A stretch of 64,000 nucleotides of DNA from Membranipora membranacea (Eukaryota > Bryozoa > Gymnolaemata > Cheilostomatida > Membraniporidae). This document shows positions 14,901 to 25,370 of this stretch, one piece after another (positions within the stretch are counted from its first letter, which is position 1; the number at the start of each line of letters is the position of its first letter). The notes below the pieces were generated by a model. That model searched no databases. It was not told the DNA's origin and worked only from the letters and a program-made list of their open reading frames with translations. The position numbers and the translations under genes are program-made. The stretch covers positions 20,831,387 through 20,895,386 of the forward strand of contig OU612069.1 in assembly GCA_914767715.1 (NCBI GenBank). Direction: 5' to 3'.

Positions 14901-16752
14901 GAACAACCATTTATTCAGTCATTCAGTTAAATTTGCCTATAAATCACAGTGTATTAATCCTAGAAAGAGAACATTCGCAACCAAAAGTGTCAATAATTGT
15001 ATATTGTATATCATTGACCCCAACTCTGATCAATCCAAATCCCCCCAACCACTGAACTTGCAGATTTCTAACTCATACAACAAACGTGATCACAAAAATA
15101 CCAAAAACCATCCCATGCTCAACAAAGTAACTTCATTAAGATGTGAAAAAAACTATCAAACACCTGTTCTCTGGAGATGAGGGTTACATAAGCACACAGC
15201 TGGTGGGGGGGGGCAAGAGTCTGGGTGGCTCAGACTATCAACTAAAGTGAACAGGGACAAGTGTTAACCACAATAGAAAGAAGCAGCTACACAATGATCA
15301 AATACTTACTCTTAAATTAGGCAAAACTTTGGATCATCCACTCATGCGCCTTCGCTATAAATCATAACAGTCAGATTTATCAGTATGATATGTCTTCTGT
15401 AAATAACTCAGCATGTCAAATATATCTCAAGTATGCCAAATTAATCGGAATACCTCTTTGTTTACACCTGGTGCTAAGCTTTACCAAAGGGCAATGATCT
15501 CGCTATCAAAGTATCAATTTTTTGTTTGAAATTCTTTAATAGTGGAATTATTCTGTTTCATGGTAGTGTTTTCATTTTGAAATGTTTGTTTACCTGGCAG
15601 GTATCCAAACTCAGCGTTTGTGTTGAGGCCAAGGGGAAAAAACTAGGGCCCAGCAACATTCTCATTACCTTGTGAAGTTTACCTTGAATTTTCTAGATGT
15701 GGTTTTAAAGCTCCCGCTCAGACTATTTTGTGTAGTGATACCCTTTTGCAGGTTGGCCAAATATGTAATTATAAATATCGCCAACTTATGATACTGATAA
15801 TGATAATACATTATTATGTACAAGATTTTTTGCGAGGATCTTGCTTAGTAGTTAGCTAGCATAGACTATGTGCTCTTGGGCTCAAGCAGCCACTTGAGGC
15901 CTCACAGAAGGCATCTGAGTATCCTCATGCGCATTTACAATCATTCTCCTGATGCAAGGCCCTGAGCAGAGCTGAGTAACATGGTACAATAATTGGTTAT
16001 ACTTGCGCTTAATGCCTCTACAGGCTAGAGTTAAAATTCAAGGCTATCAAAACCTGTTTGGATATGCAGAAATGTGTGACAGGTATAAATTATACCAGTA
16101 TCAATTATTGTCAAATTGGTGAGAGAGTTACTTAACTAGATTGATTGTTTTAGGTGAAGTGTGCAGTGTTGACGGGAAAGGTGTGATGAGATCCTAAATT
16201 GTCTTCCCATGTTCTCGAAAGTGACCGATTGCGCCATGTCCTAAACTGAAAATTGACTCTTTGCAACAAAGAATATTTAATGTTCATTTTAATGAGTATA
16301 ACCATGATTTACGTAAGTAATCCACCGGCTACCGGAGATGGTGCAAGCGAAGTCGGTCACTTTTGAAAGTACATTTTAGCATCAGTGGCAACACCTACCC
16401 TGTCAATACGGCACACTCCACCAAAAAAACTCATCGATTAAAGCAGGGCTCAAAGTAACTGTCACAAGTTTGACAATGTGCGATGCTGGCATAATTTACC
16501 TGTCAAACATTTTATGCATAATATCCAAACACTTTTTGACCCTGACTTGATGGGTGACTTCCATTTAATTTATGTGTCTGTGTCACTTTTTTGCAGGTTG
16601 TGTGGAACTCGATGCAGAGAGAATTTCTGAATCAGTATAAACTATTTGTGGATATGATTAGTAAATGTTATGGTGCTTCTAATATAGCTCTTGAGTTTAC
16701 TATAGAAGATGTATTAGGCATGTTCTCTGAGATCGCTAGAACTCACATCTGA
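2978..16752 (+). CDS. EXOC1: Exocyst complex component 1 (Sec3), C-terminal part
   Basis: Six exons, 2978-3061, 4743-4917, 6281-6405, 9734-9856, 12354-12425 and 16597-16752, join in phase to 244 residues plus a TGA stop. The product matches the end of animal EXOC1 almost without gaps: [15 protein letters not shown], then [87 protein letters not shown] and the final [20 protein letters not shown]1 is the Sec3 subunit of the exocyst, which tethers secretory vesicles to the plasma membrane; this part belongs to the C-terminal helical Sec3 domain. The first listed exon ends in a GC donor (GAG|GCAAGT) instead of GT. The 5' part of the gene lies left of the window. Introns are 1.2-4.2 kb and hold many repeats. 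Identity is firm; the exon edges are eye-read but agree in phase. Confidence 0.95.
3078..3356. repeat. Foldback element, long imperfect inverted repeats
   Basis: The outer arms (3078-3111 and 3323-3356, sharing GTTGTTGGTCAG and CCACAC) and the inner arms (GGTGCACAGTG near 3150 against CAGTGCACC near 3291; GGCATTCCA against TGGAATGCC) make most of the 279 bp self-complementary. The left arm carries a local tandem duplication of TGTGTGCTAAAGCTCGGTCG. It begins about 16 bp after the GC donor of the upstream EXOC1 exon. Related, more decayed pieces lie at 3370-3545 and 10040-10195. Confidence 0.75.
3370..3545. repeat. Decayed relative of the 3.08-kb foldback element
   Basis: Shares GGCATTCCAT, AATGCCACAACCAGCAAC and GCAGAGTTTGAGC with the neighbouring foldback element in the same order, and is again partly self-complementary through GCATTCCATT and AATAGAATGCC. 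It lies in the EXOC1 intron. Confidence 0.55.
5788..5843. repeat. 56-bp hairpin in EXOC1 intron
   Basis: Two 25-base arms, TGGTCACAGAGTAAGGACAT near 5791 and ATGTCCTAACTCTGTGACAT near 5821, are complementary with few mismatches around a loop of about 6 bases. It looks like the remnant of a foldback transposon. Confidence 0.7.
7075..7145 (+). repeat. SINE body fragment
   Basis: The stretch CCCCAGGTGTGCTCCGACAT through GAGAGCAAATTGGCGTTGAA matches the 3' body of the SINE-like copies at 8456-8612 (plus) and 50938-51094 (minus). The tRNA-like head is not recognisable here. Confidence 0.55.
8456..8612 (+). repeat. tRNA-derived SINE copy
   Basis: A head resembling a tRNA (GTGGGTCAGTTAGTTAAAGC, A-box-like) is followed by a decayed B-box-like stretch and by the body CCCCAGGTGTCCTCTGACCT. 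The same head-body order occurs in the copy at 50938-51094 on the minus strand. It lies in the third EXOC1 intron seen here. Confidence 0.55.
10040..10195. repeat. Third copy of the 3.08-kb foldback family
   Basis: Contains TGATAATGGAATGCCAC, GACCCGGTCAATGTTTGAGC and GCTCAAAC in the order found in the element at 3078-3356, with a partly complementary left half. It lies in an EXOC1 intron. Confidence 0.5.
13166..13480. repeat. Tandem duplication, period about 156 bp
   Basis: Two adjacent diverged copies. ACCAGCATGGGACGCAGTTT near 13193 recurs as ACCAGTATGTGGGACACAGT near 13348. ATTATCTCGCTTCAATTGAT near 13294 recurs as ATTATCCCGCTTCAATTGAA near 13452. It lies in the EXOC1 intron before the last exon, and no coding role is visible. 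Confidence 0.7.
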
Positions 16753-17440
16753 TCGAGAGGACTCATACATGATCAAAAGAACTTTCAGTCGATCATGTGA
16801 ATTTATATATGATCAAAAGTAGACATCAAAAGAGGAAGATTTCGTTCATAGAACAGTCCGAGAGATCATTGACCCAAGATCATTACTTGCATTGACCACA
16901 TCCTTTCATCGTCTGACATTATTTGGTATAGTGTAGCCTGTAGGTCACTTCGAAGCTAACATAGTTTTTGACATTCCAAAACAGAAAGTAATTCTCAATG
17001 AAGTTGTGTATGTGATCTGTAGCTCCTTCCAAATACATGTCGCTGCCAAACTTCATCTAAGCCAGGAAAGGGTCTGTGGCACTACGCTCTCATGGCTAGT
17101 TTTCTTATCAAGTGTATCTAAAAGAGTCTTTATTTGTCACCATATTGTTGATTTTACTTTCCGCTTAATACTACCATGATGTCAGTTGTTTACATAGTAG
17201 CAATAATGTATGATGATGTTAGTTGTTAGTATAGTAATAAGTGATAAGGTGTTATGTGTAATTTCCTGTGTTGTTATGTACACTGTTTTTTCCCCATTCC
17301 CGGCATATTTGGTGCTAATTTGTTGGCAAGACTTTGTTGTAAACCTGATAAAATCATTAACAATTACTCAATATTGCATTTTTCGTGAAAAATTATTTTT
17401 ATTGCTCTAGTTGTCATTACTATTTATACTTTAAGGAACA

Positions 17441-17446
17441 AATAAA
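17441..17446 (+). terminator. Poly(A) signal of EXOC1
   Basis: AATAAA in an AT-rich tract 689 bp after the EXOC1 stop, followed by TTAATAAC-type AT-rich sequence. It is the first canonical hexamer downstream of the stop. A 3' UTR of about 0.7 kb is inferred. Confidence 0.5.
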
Positions 17447-17659
17447 TAATATTATAAATTCTTTCCAAATTGCTGTAAAAAGGAACTCAAAACAATCACA
17501 AATATTGTAAACACCTTACACATAAATTGCTCATAATCAATAAGTTTGTGATGATTAATAACGAACTATTAGCTTGTCATTTGACTGGTTTTTCTATGAA
17601 ATTTTCAAATTTATTTGATTTTGAAATAGGTATTACTAATTCATAGTTTAATTGCAGTC

Positions 17660-19062
17660 ATTTAGAAATGAGAAGAGCAAGCTTTCCACGAATATCAAAT
17701 TTACCCCCACACAAAGGTAATGTTTTGGCAAAACGACCCGGATTCCCAACTCCTAATTACTTTACGTGTCAAAAATAGCGCCCATAAAACATTAACAATG
17801 AACTATCAATGGGAGACCTGGCATGGTACATTCACTGACTTTGTAGCACAGTAGTTAATTCATTGAGAGCGAGGGTTCGGTATTCTGAATGATTGAAATA
17901 ATTTGATTCCACATGTTTCACATATGAGAAAATTTAAAGCTGTAGAGTTTGGAATCACGTTCGATATCTAGTCAATAAAAAAATGGAATGCTTTTACAGA
18001 TAGAAATAGATGACCCTAACGGCTTAGTTTTCTAAATAGTAGGAGTAAATCATTAAAAAAATGGAAGGGTTTCTTGCACTGAGCTGAATTATTCCACTCG
18101 GGGTATTTAAAAAACAAACTGAAAGAATATTGAATGGATCTTCAACTATGTTATAATAAAAATGGGCTTTAATTTATTGAATAAATGGCTCAATACTGGC
18201 ATAGCTAAAACAGAGAGAATGGCTAAAACAGAGGTTTCTCCCCACAACTAAGACCAGGAAATATGTTATGATCAACCACTTTGATAAACTCTGGAATGTA
18301 GAATAGAAGTAGAATGAAAACACGCACAAAATACTCAGAAGATGTAGCATGAATTACACCGTTGCCTCCAAAATTCCATTCATCAGAGGTTAGAATAGCA
18401 AGCTTTCCTCGAATTCCAAATTAATACCCAAACACATTGGCAAAACAACCCGGATTCCGAACTCTTAATTACTTGTGTCAAAAATAGCGCCCATAAAACA
18501 TTATCAATTAACTGTCAATGGGAAACATTGACAATGTAACACAGCAGCTAATTTGTTGAGCGACGGTTTGGTATTCTGAATGATTGAAAAAATATGATTC
18601 TTCCTATACGTTTTATATAGGTGGAAAATTAAAAACTGTTGAGCTTTGTTTGGAGTTCATAAAAAATAGAATGCTTTCACAGATGGGTCTTGATTTAAAT
18701 TAAATACCCTAACAGCTTAGTGGAAGGTTGTCTTGCACTCAGTTGAATTATTCAACTTGTGGTTCTCAAAACAGGACTGAAAGAAGGACAATGGATTGTC
18801 AGGTATCTTATAACAAATGTGGACACTAATAATTTCAACAAAATGGCTCTCAACATTGGCCTCTGAGAAAGAATGAGGCTTCTCCCCAAAACTAAGACCA
18901 GTGAATATGGTAGGTTTGGTATGGTTGGGCAGATCTTTGAAAAGGTTTCAGGCTCTTGTCTAGAATCGACTCGGATATGACGGTGTAAAAAAAAGTAGCA
19001 TGAAAACACAAAGATGTCAGGAATGACCGTGACCGCTAAAATTCTGTCCACAGTACTACATT
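17660..19062. repeat. Diverged tandem duplication, unit about 0.7 kb
   Basis: Copy A (about 17660-18380) and copy B (about 18381-19062) share a long series of blocks in the same order: AGCAAGCTTTCC, ACCCGGATTCC, GTGTCAAAAATAGCGCCCAT, GGTATTCTGAATGATTGAAA, ACCCTAACRGCTTAG, TCTTGCACT, GGCTTCTCCCC or GGTTTCTCCCC, and AACTAAGACCAG. Short indels separate the blocks. Neither copy keeps one reading frame open across the shared blocks, so it looks non-coding. It fills most of the gap between the convergent 3' ends of EXOC1 and the peroxidase gene. Confidence 0.85.
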
Positions 19063-20191
19063 TTTCGTTTACACCCTGCATTCCCTCAATTTTTTCCAAA
19101 ACAGGGAAATTTAAAGAGACATGGCACTATATTAACTTCTTTAACCTACCAAGACAGCTAGACTTAATGAAATACGATTTTTTTGGACTAAGTGAATTAC
19201 CTACAAACCCTAACTCTGTGGATCTTGGAAAAAATCGTCAAACCTCACAACCCACACTGATATTATATACATTTACATACTTGGTAAATTTATCAAGGAA
19301 ACAATGCCATCAAATGATCTGTCGCAGAGTTACAGTTTCTCTTTACACCGAATCACAGGACTTTAAAGAAACATATGAAGGTGTAAAATTTATACTGTCG
19401 ACCCATCGCTTGTTTGATCTTTTGACTGAACCATTGCTTGACTGGTCGGTAGATTGTTAATTTGACGTGATTTATCAATTGATTGATTGCTTGATCAATT
19501 GGTTATCAATTAGTTGATCAAGATTTTCAAAAAGCAGCATGGTAAATTTACTTAATTATTTGTTGATAACTTGAAAATATTCATTAGGAAGCTGGTGAAT
19601 AGGTTTGTAAGACTTTTGAAATATATTTTCCCATGAATTTGATTGTTATGAGAAGAAACACCTAAAATAAATTACAATATGTACAAACTACAGACAGAGA
19701 GGGGATCAAAAGATATAATGAAAATGTTTCAATATAGCGAATATAATAAAAGGATTGCGCAAGACACAATCACACTCTTCTGTGATCCTAGAAAGCGATA
19801 GTTGAAAATAAACGATTATTTAATAATACTACACAATACCATATATCTTGCACTTTTTTTTTAACCCAACCTATTATTTGGACACTTATCCTGCTACTCT
19901 AACAGATAAAATTGCTAACGGCTATTTTTTGTCTCAATTGAAAAGCAATAATTGAATTGGATAAACCAGTAGGTACCACAAAGCTATTTTGCCAAGTCAT
20001 ATGACGAATAACAGAGAGCACTGTAAAAAATCCGATGTGGCGAATACCCTTTAACCCTTCACCCCTCAACATGATAACAAGAACAGGTAGGTTATTTGAA
20101 AAACGAATAAAACGCAAAAATAAACTTTCAAATTAATAACAAAACAATAGAATTTCATATAGCTTTTCATAGCTTCTTTGGCTGAGAGCGT
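19063..20191. other. Intergenic, 3' flank of the peroxidase gene
   Basis: AT-rich sequence between the tandem duplication and the peroxidase stop codon. It probably includes the peroxidase 3' UTR. The open frame at 19014-19460 (plus) overlaps duplication copy B and resembles nothing I know. No RNA gene or clear repeat was seen. Confidence 0.4.
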
Positions 20192-23100
20192 CTATGATGG
20201 AGTACGGAGACCCGAGTGTCCGAACTGTATCATCTTCTCATAGACGGCGATGAAATCGTTAGTGAATAAGTCCGAGTTTCTATCCAGACTGTATTCTACA
20301 GCCTGAAAAATACAACAATAGAATGGTTAGATTAGTTATTATTTGTGTTAGCCAAAATGTAACTGACTGAAATTCAAAAAAGGAAGTTTGTATTCTATAT
20401 CCTAGAGGTCCATTGGCGCGGAGGGGGCAGGCACTCATTGCCTTTCATATAACCGTGGCATACTCGGAGGCTTAATTCTCCACTATGAATGGTACATGTT
20501 TGATTTTTCAGGAGCTTAAGAACCCAAAACATTCATATTCAAGGTTAAATCTCCTTCTTATTCAACAATATATCAAAATAGAAACATGCAATTGCTGTGA
20601 TATCCTCATTTATTCTCAGAAGCTTCTGAATGTTAATGTAAGTAAATTTATAACCTACCATTCCCATATCTCTTGACTGAGGACAGCTCGTTGACTGAAT
20701 GTTAGTAGCCTCCATACAGCTCGGTCTGCCGCTGGCTCCGTTAGTGAAGTTAGATCTCCAGATCATGTCAGCACTTAACATCATCCTACCAGGGTTATTC
20801 TGTACAAAGTCAAAATTCCTGTCAGCATCAGACGCCATCAATACCCACTGAAAAGCTCTGTAATAAAAACAGATGAGAATGTTGCAAGTAAGATTTTTAT
20901 AGAACTTTCTTACATTTAATTACCAGCATTCTACAAGACGATTTCCCTTATATGGACTTCATCACAGCCTTAAGTGGTCAGATTTGCCTATATCTTCTTA
21001 GCAATTATGACAGTAGAAATGCAAACAACTTTTCCCAGACAGTTTAAGCCGGCAGACTTTCAGTTGAGCTAACTAATGCTTTAGACTTTCAGAAATACCA
21101 TGGGTTATGAAAATTAGACGAAAGAAAAATATTTTACAGCTGTTCGCCTTCATTGATGTACTCACCCTGAAGGAGTTTCTGCTGCAACCCAGTTAGTACC
21201 AACTAAACTTTTGTAGTAGCCACTGTCCAGTGCCTCTGGTGAGTTGTCCCATGCACCCTTGAAGCCTAGATTCTCAATATGGCATTGTCCGAGTGAATGA
21301 GCACCTGTAATGTTAATAAATCTTGTATGGAGGATCGCAACCTGTGGGTAAACTGTAATTAGTTTTATTTGAGCCAGCTCTCTCTAACAGAGATGAGGTG
21401 CTATACGCTCCTGATCCCCTTTGCCCCAAACTTCCTGGTTATACAGCAAGTGGCATGTTCAAGAATGTGTCAACTTTGACAATGAACTGACCACAGCTTC
21501 AATTTATTTCTATAACCACGATCACAATAAAAATAACAACAGATGTTCAAAGGAGGATGTTTGAAGAAGCTTATCAACATGACCTATTGTTGCTTCATGA
21601 CAAACTAGGAGGGAGTTACAATAATCTCATCAATTAAACCCATTATAATACTATTAATCTCAGTATTTCATTAAGGGCAAACAGATTTAGACCACAGGCA
21701 CACTTCTTGTGTTTAATCCTCCGAATGTTTTATACATTAGACCAAGTATTGATTGTCAGTATTGATTAAAGAGGGAATCCCGGAAGAATGTCACAGACGA
21801 TAAATTGAAATCCAATGATGTTAGATAGGGGTTGAGTAGAGGCAGCTGTTTACTTGTCCGCTCCCTTAACCACAGCATTCCTTTAACCAATATTGAGATT
21901 AAATTCGGATGTGGTGGTGTGAATTTTTTTAATCTGTATCCATTCTTTTCATCTTAAAAATAACACATGATGTGTATATCTAGGCTTTCCTCGTAAGGGG
22001 TGAAGATGAAAGTTCCGCCCCTCCGCCCTAATTCTTTCATTCTTCCAATCTAGTTTCATACATACATACATTGCAAACTCTATCACTTACCCATAAGAGC
22101 CAGAACTTCTTTTCTCGTCATACGGAACATCTGCATGAGCTGATCAGGAGCTTTAGGGTCATCACCCCCTGGGAAGTTCTGTGTCTTTACTGGATTATCA
22201 GGGTTAGCACAGCTCTGACGCCCGAATCGGGGAGTTACTTTTTGTTGTTTACCTGTAAAACAAATGGCGATGTTTGAATTTTTGTCCCAATCAGCCAGCT
22301 CCCAGAGTTCTTACCACAACACCACATCCATACTGCTACACTGTTACACTGTTACACTGTGACACTGTGAAACTGTGACACTGTGACACTGTTGCACTGC
22401 AACGCTGTGACACTGTGACACTGTGACAGCTCAACACAATGACACTACTGTACTGGTCACCCAAATTCGACAAATGGCCAATTGCTCATACTATCATATT
22501 TGGCCAATACATCATGAGCATTGGTAAAACATACTCTGACGAACCAATGAACGACTTGATGAGGGTTGAACCTTCTATACTTTCCACCTAGTTCTCAGAT
22601 TTGTTTTGCTTTCGACTTACCTGCTCTTTCCAGTCCCTTATTCGCTCCCTCGGCAGCAGCTAAGAATATAAGGTCAGCGTGAGTTATCCTTCCTGCGAAT
22701 CTTCTGTGCATTGCTCTCAGGGCTGCATATGGCTCTCTTATTCCTGCAAGACCAATCAAAAACAAAACATTTTAAGGCAGATCATTCGGTTTTAACTGGA
22801 AATCCTTGAAATTGTCATTGACATGAATTTAAAATTTTTAACTTATTAGGAGGAATAAAACAAGATTCCCCATCGTGTTGATTGGTTGAACTGCCTGAAT
22901 GAACTGAGGAATCTACAGTAGCAAACCTCATAATTGATGTAAACTGCTAATTACTACTAGGGTGTGTCCAGGACCCAGCCCTTGTAAATTAACCATGTTT
23001 TCTTTCACCAAACCACCAAAGGTCATTCTCATAGCTACATACATAATTCATACATCTCACCCCCTCCCTCCGGTTAAACCATTAAAATTTGGCACAAAGA

Positions 23101-25174
23101 ATCAAAATATTATCTTGCAGGTTTTTCTCACCAGATGAAATTAAAATAGGAAATTCCGCGCTACCTGTGCCAAAACCACTTGAAAATTTATATTTTAATT
23201 TCGAGAAATAAGTGCATAGAGAGCTTTGCCAACGCCTGGCCATAATAATTAGTGGTCAGTGATTGGTACCTGGCCTATAAAACAACTGACCAACAAATCA
23301 TATGATGCAGGATTTCCTATTTTGAGTCTACCTGCGGCCTACAAAACTTGATTTATCTCGCAGTTTAGATTTATTATTTTTCTAAGAACAAATTAAAGAG
23401 CCGGGCCCCACCCTGTATTTTAAAATTTCTCATTATGTTGATGGATGACACAAAGTATCATGCCGGATCCCAAGATCCAGTAAATATTGAACATTCTTGA
23501 AACTTCAAATAATATCATTGTGATAGCATTTTTAAAGACTTTGTTTGAGGCTGCTCCTTTGTATCACATCTTATTCTCCATATTTTATTCTATCATGTGA
23601 GTGATTTTCAGCTTTAGAATCCAAATATTGAGGAAGTTATGGCCTCTCAAACTTCCAAGGTGACGGCAATTTATCGGCAGTAACCAGCTAACCTAGTTGG
23701 TCCAAGTGGCGTGATGGTAGCGTCATTGCCCGGGTTCGGTTCCCACCCAGGTCTGAATTTTGATCATCATCTTATCTGTGTGATTATTAGTGTATTAACT
23801 AATAACTCATAATGTCTATGTCACATGTCTATGGTTGTGACGTACCCCAGGGGAAACATCCGCTTATTCCCAATGCCGATTGAAGGCAATCACCCTGGAA
23901 GTTTGAGAGGCCATAACTTCCTCAATATTTGGATTCTTAAGCTGAAAAACGCTCACATGATAGAATAAAATATGGAGAATAAGATGTGATACAAAAGAGC
24001 AGCCTCAAACAAAGTCTTTAAAGTCTTAGTTATTTTATGATCACTTTGCTCCCATGTAAAGTTTACTCAAAATAAATAGATTTTGAAGAGCTGCAGCCGG
24101 GAATCCTGACTATTTAAGCTCAGACATATTAAGTCTAACTAAATGTATATAGTTATTTATATTTAGAACTATGACCTTACCTTTGTTGTTGGCATGGTTG
24201 AGATCAAGGCATCCATCGCATCCTCCGACACAAGCGTGGAATGCTAACTCCACATACAGAGCTACAAGTCTCGGGTTCTACAACCAAATAATTTAGAATT
24301 AAATTTACTAATGAGAAAGATTGACACGCATTTTTATAGGATATGAATATTCTGAGCGGAATAGTTGAGTTAAAGGAGCATTACATAATCATACCTTGTA
24401 CCAATAACATGAAAGCGGTACCAAACCTAGAAAATGGCTTTGCACAAGACACTTTTTTATATTATTTATCAATTTTTGATATAATGTATGTATTATTTAA
24501 CATATCAGAGTCTGTACTTTGACAGGTATGAGTAGTAACTAACCGCTGTCATCATGCTGTGCAGTTCTTGAGTTATTGCTGTTACATCAGCGCTGGTTGG
24601 TACGAGTCCCCCGCTGCTCACCGGACCTCCTTGTGTGGGGGGCTGTGGTGTCGACCCGAACGTATTCTGTAAGTTAGTTCTTGGGCGAAATAATGGGTTG
24701 TTTGCGAAGACGGGGTTGTTAAGCAGCCTGGGATCAAAGATGTTCCTCTGCCTCTGTTGTGGATTGGTGATGCGGTTAGCATCAAAGAAAAATCCACATG
24801 GTTTACCTCGGCAGGTGCGTATAAAGGGGGCTGGAGCGCGGGGGGCTGGAGCACAGGGGCGTCCGGCACAGGTCTGTGACTCACACAGGGATATGTATAG
24901 CGAGAGAATAACTCCACAGAGTATCTGAAATAAAATAAAATTAATAGACAAATTTAATAAATTGTAATAATGGCAGCATTGTATTCAAGCAGGAAAGTTT
25001 AGAAATTTACAGATGAATTGATTAGCAGTCATGAAGGTCCGAAGATTTTAATTAATACCAATTAATCTAATCATTAATGTTAAGAATTTTCCTAATTGAA
25101 AGTGAATTGAATAATATAAATTCAAATTGAAGCAGAAAACTCACCAAGGAATTTCTGACACTGAAAGAAGACAT
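20192..25174 (-). CDS. Secreted plant-type heme peroxidase, distal Arg replaced by Glu
   Basis: Eight exons on the minus strand, 25145-25174, 24544-24924, 24181-24277, 22621-22743, 22091-22252, 21166-21304, 20659-20857 and 20192-20302, join in phase to 413 residues. A signal peptide (SLILCGVILSLYISLC, about residues 9-24) and a Cys/Pro-rich leader precede a peroxidase domain of the plant, fungal and bacterial superfamily, close to the ascorbate-peroxidase-like proteins of some invertebrates. Landmarks are AFHACVGGCDGC with distal His151, MTRKEVLALMGAHSLGQCH with proximal His267, and MLSADMIW with proximal Asp341. The distal motif fits the family pattern except that the arginine four residues before His151 is Glu147, and the usual FHDC is FHAC. 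That arginine normally helps cleave the peroxide O-O bond, so the reaction may be altered or lost. The fold and heme ligand appear intact. The substrate is unknown. Confidence 0.92.
22334..22432. repeat. 9-bp minisatellite (ACACTGTGA-like)
   Basis: About ten units of a 9-bp motif such as ACACTGTGA or ACACTGTTA, with point variants, in the peroxidase intron just upstream (in transcript order) of the exon at 22091-22252. Confidence 0.85.
23532..24021. repeat. Foldback element with tRNA-like core
   Basis: Two arms of about 140 bp, 23532-23671 and 23883-24021, are inverted copies of each other with few differences (for example CTTTGTTTGAGGCTGCTC against GAGCAGCCTCAAACAAAG, and GAGGAAGTTATGGCCTCTCA against TGAGAGGCCATAACTTCCTC). 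The 211-bp loop contains a plus-strand tRNA-like segment: AAGTGGCGTGATGGTAGCG as A-box region and GGTTCGGTTCC (23733-23743) as a good B box. The whole unit sits in the peroxidase intron between the exons at 22621-22743 and 24181-24277. Confidence 0.85.
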
Positions 25175-25357
25175 TCTAGTTTTGTGTCTAGGTGATAATC
25201 TGTGGTAATTGTCCGATTAGCTGTGGTTATATCCAATGTTTCTCTCCTGTAAAAATATCCAAGTATACAGGTAAAGTTTTCTCTCAATTCCAAAAGTATG
25301 TCTTCGCTGTCTCAGATTCGCTATCACATTGATAGTTCAGTTGTATCAACAGGCATA

Positions 25358-25364
25358 TTTTATA
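25358..25364 (-). promoter_or_regulatory. Candidate TATA box of the peroxidase gene
   Basis: TATAAAA reads on the minus strand 184 bp upstream of the proposed start codon. A transcription start near 25330 would give a 5' UTR of about 150 nt, possibly with a small intron, because TTTTTACAG|GAGAG lies near 25245. The call rests on the motif and its position only. Confidence 0.35.
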
Positions 25365-25370
25365 TGACAG

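Noticed and set aside
18752-19099. 115-codon minus-strand frame with hydrophobic stretches
   Set aside because: It lies in tandem-duplication copy B, and the same frame is interrupted in copy A, so it is unlikely to encode a membrane protein.
24635-24928. Plus-strand and second minus-strand frames over the peroxidase leader exon
   Set aside because: Shadows of the proline/alanine/arginine-rich leader exon. Only the frame with signal peptide and matching phase continues into the peroxidase domain.
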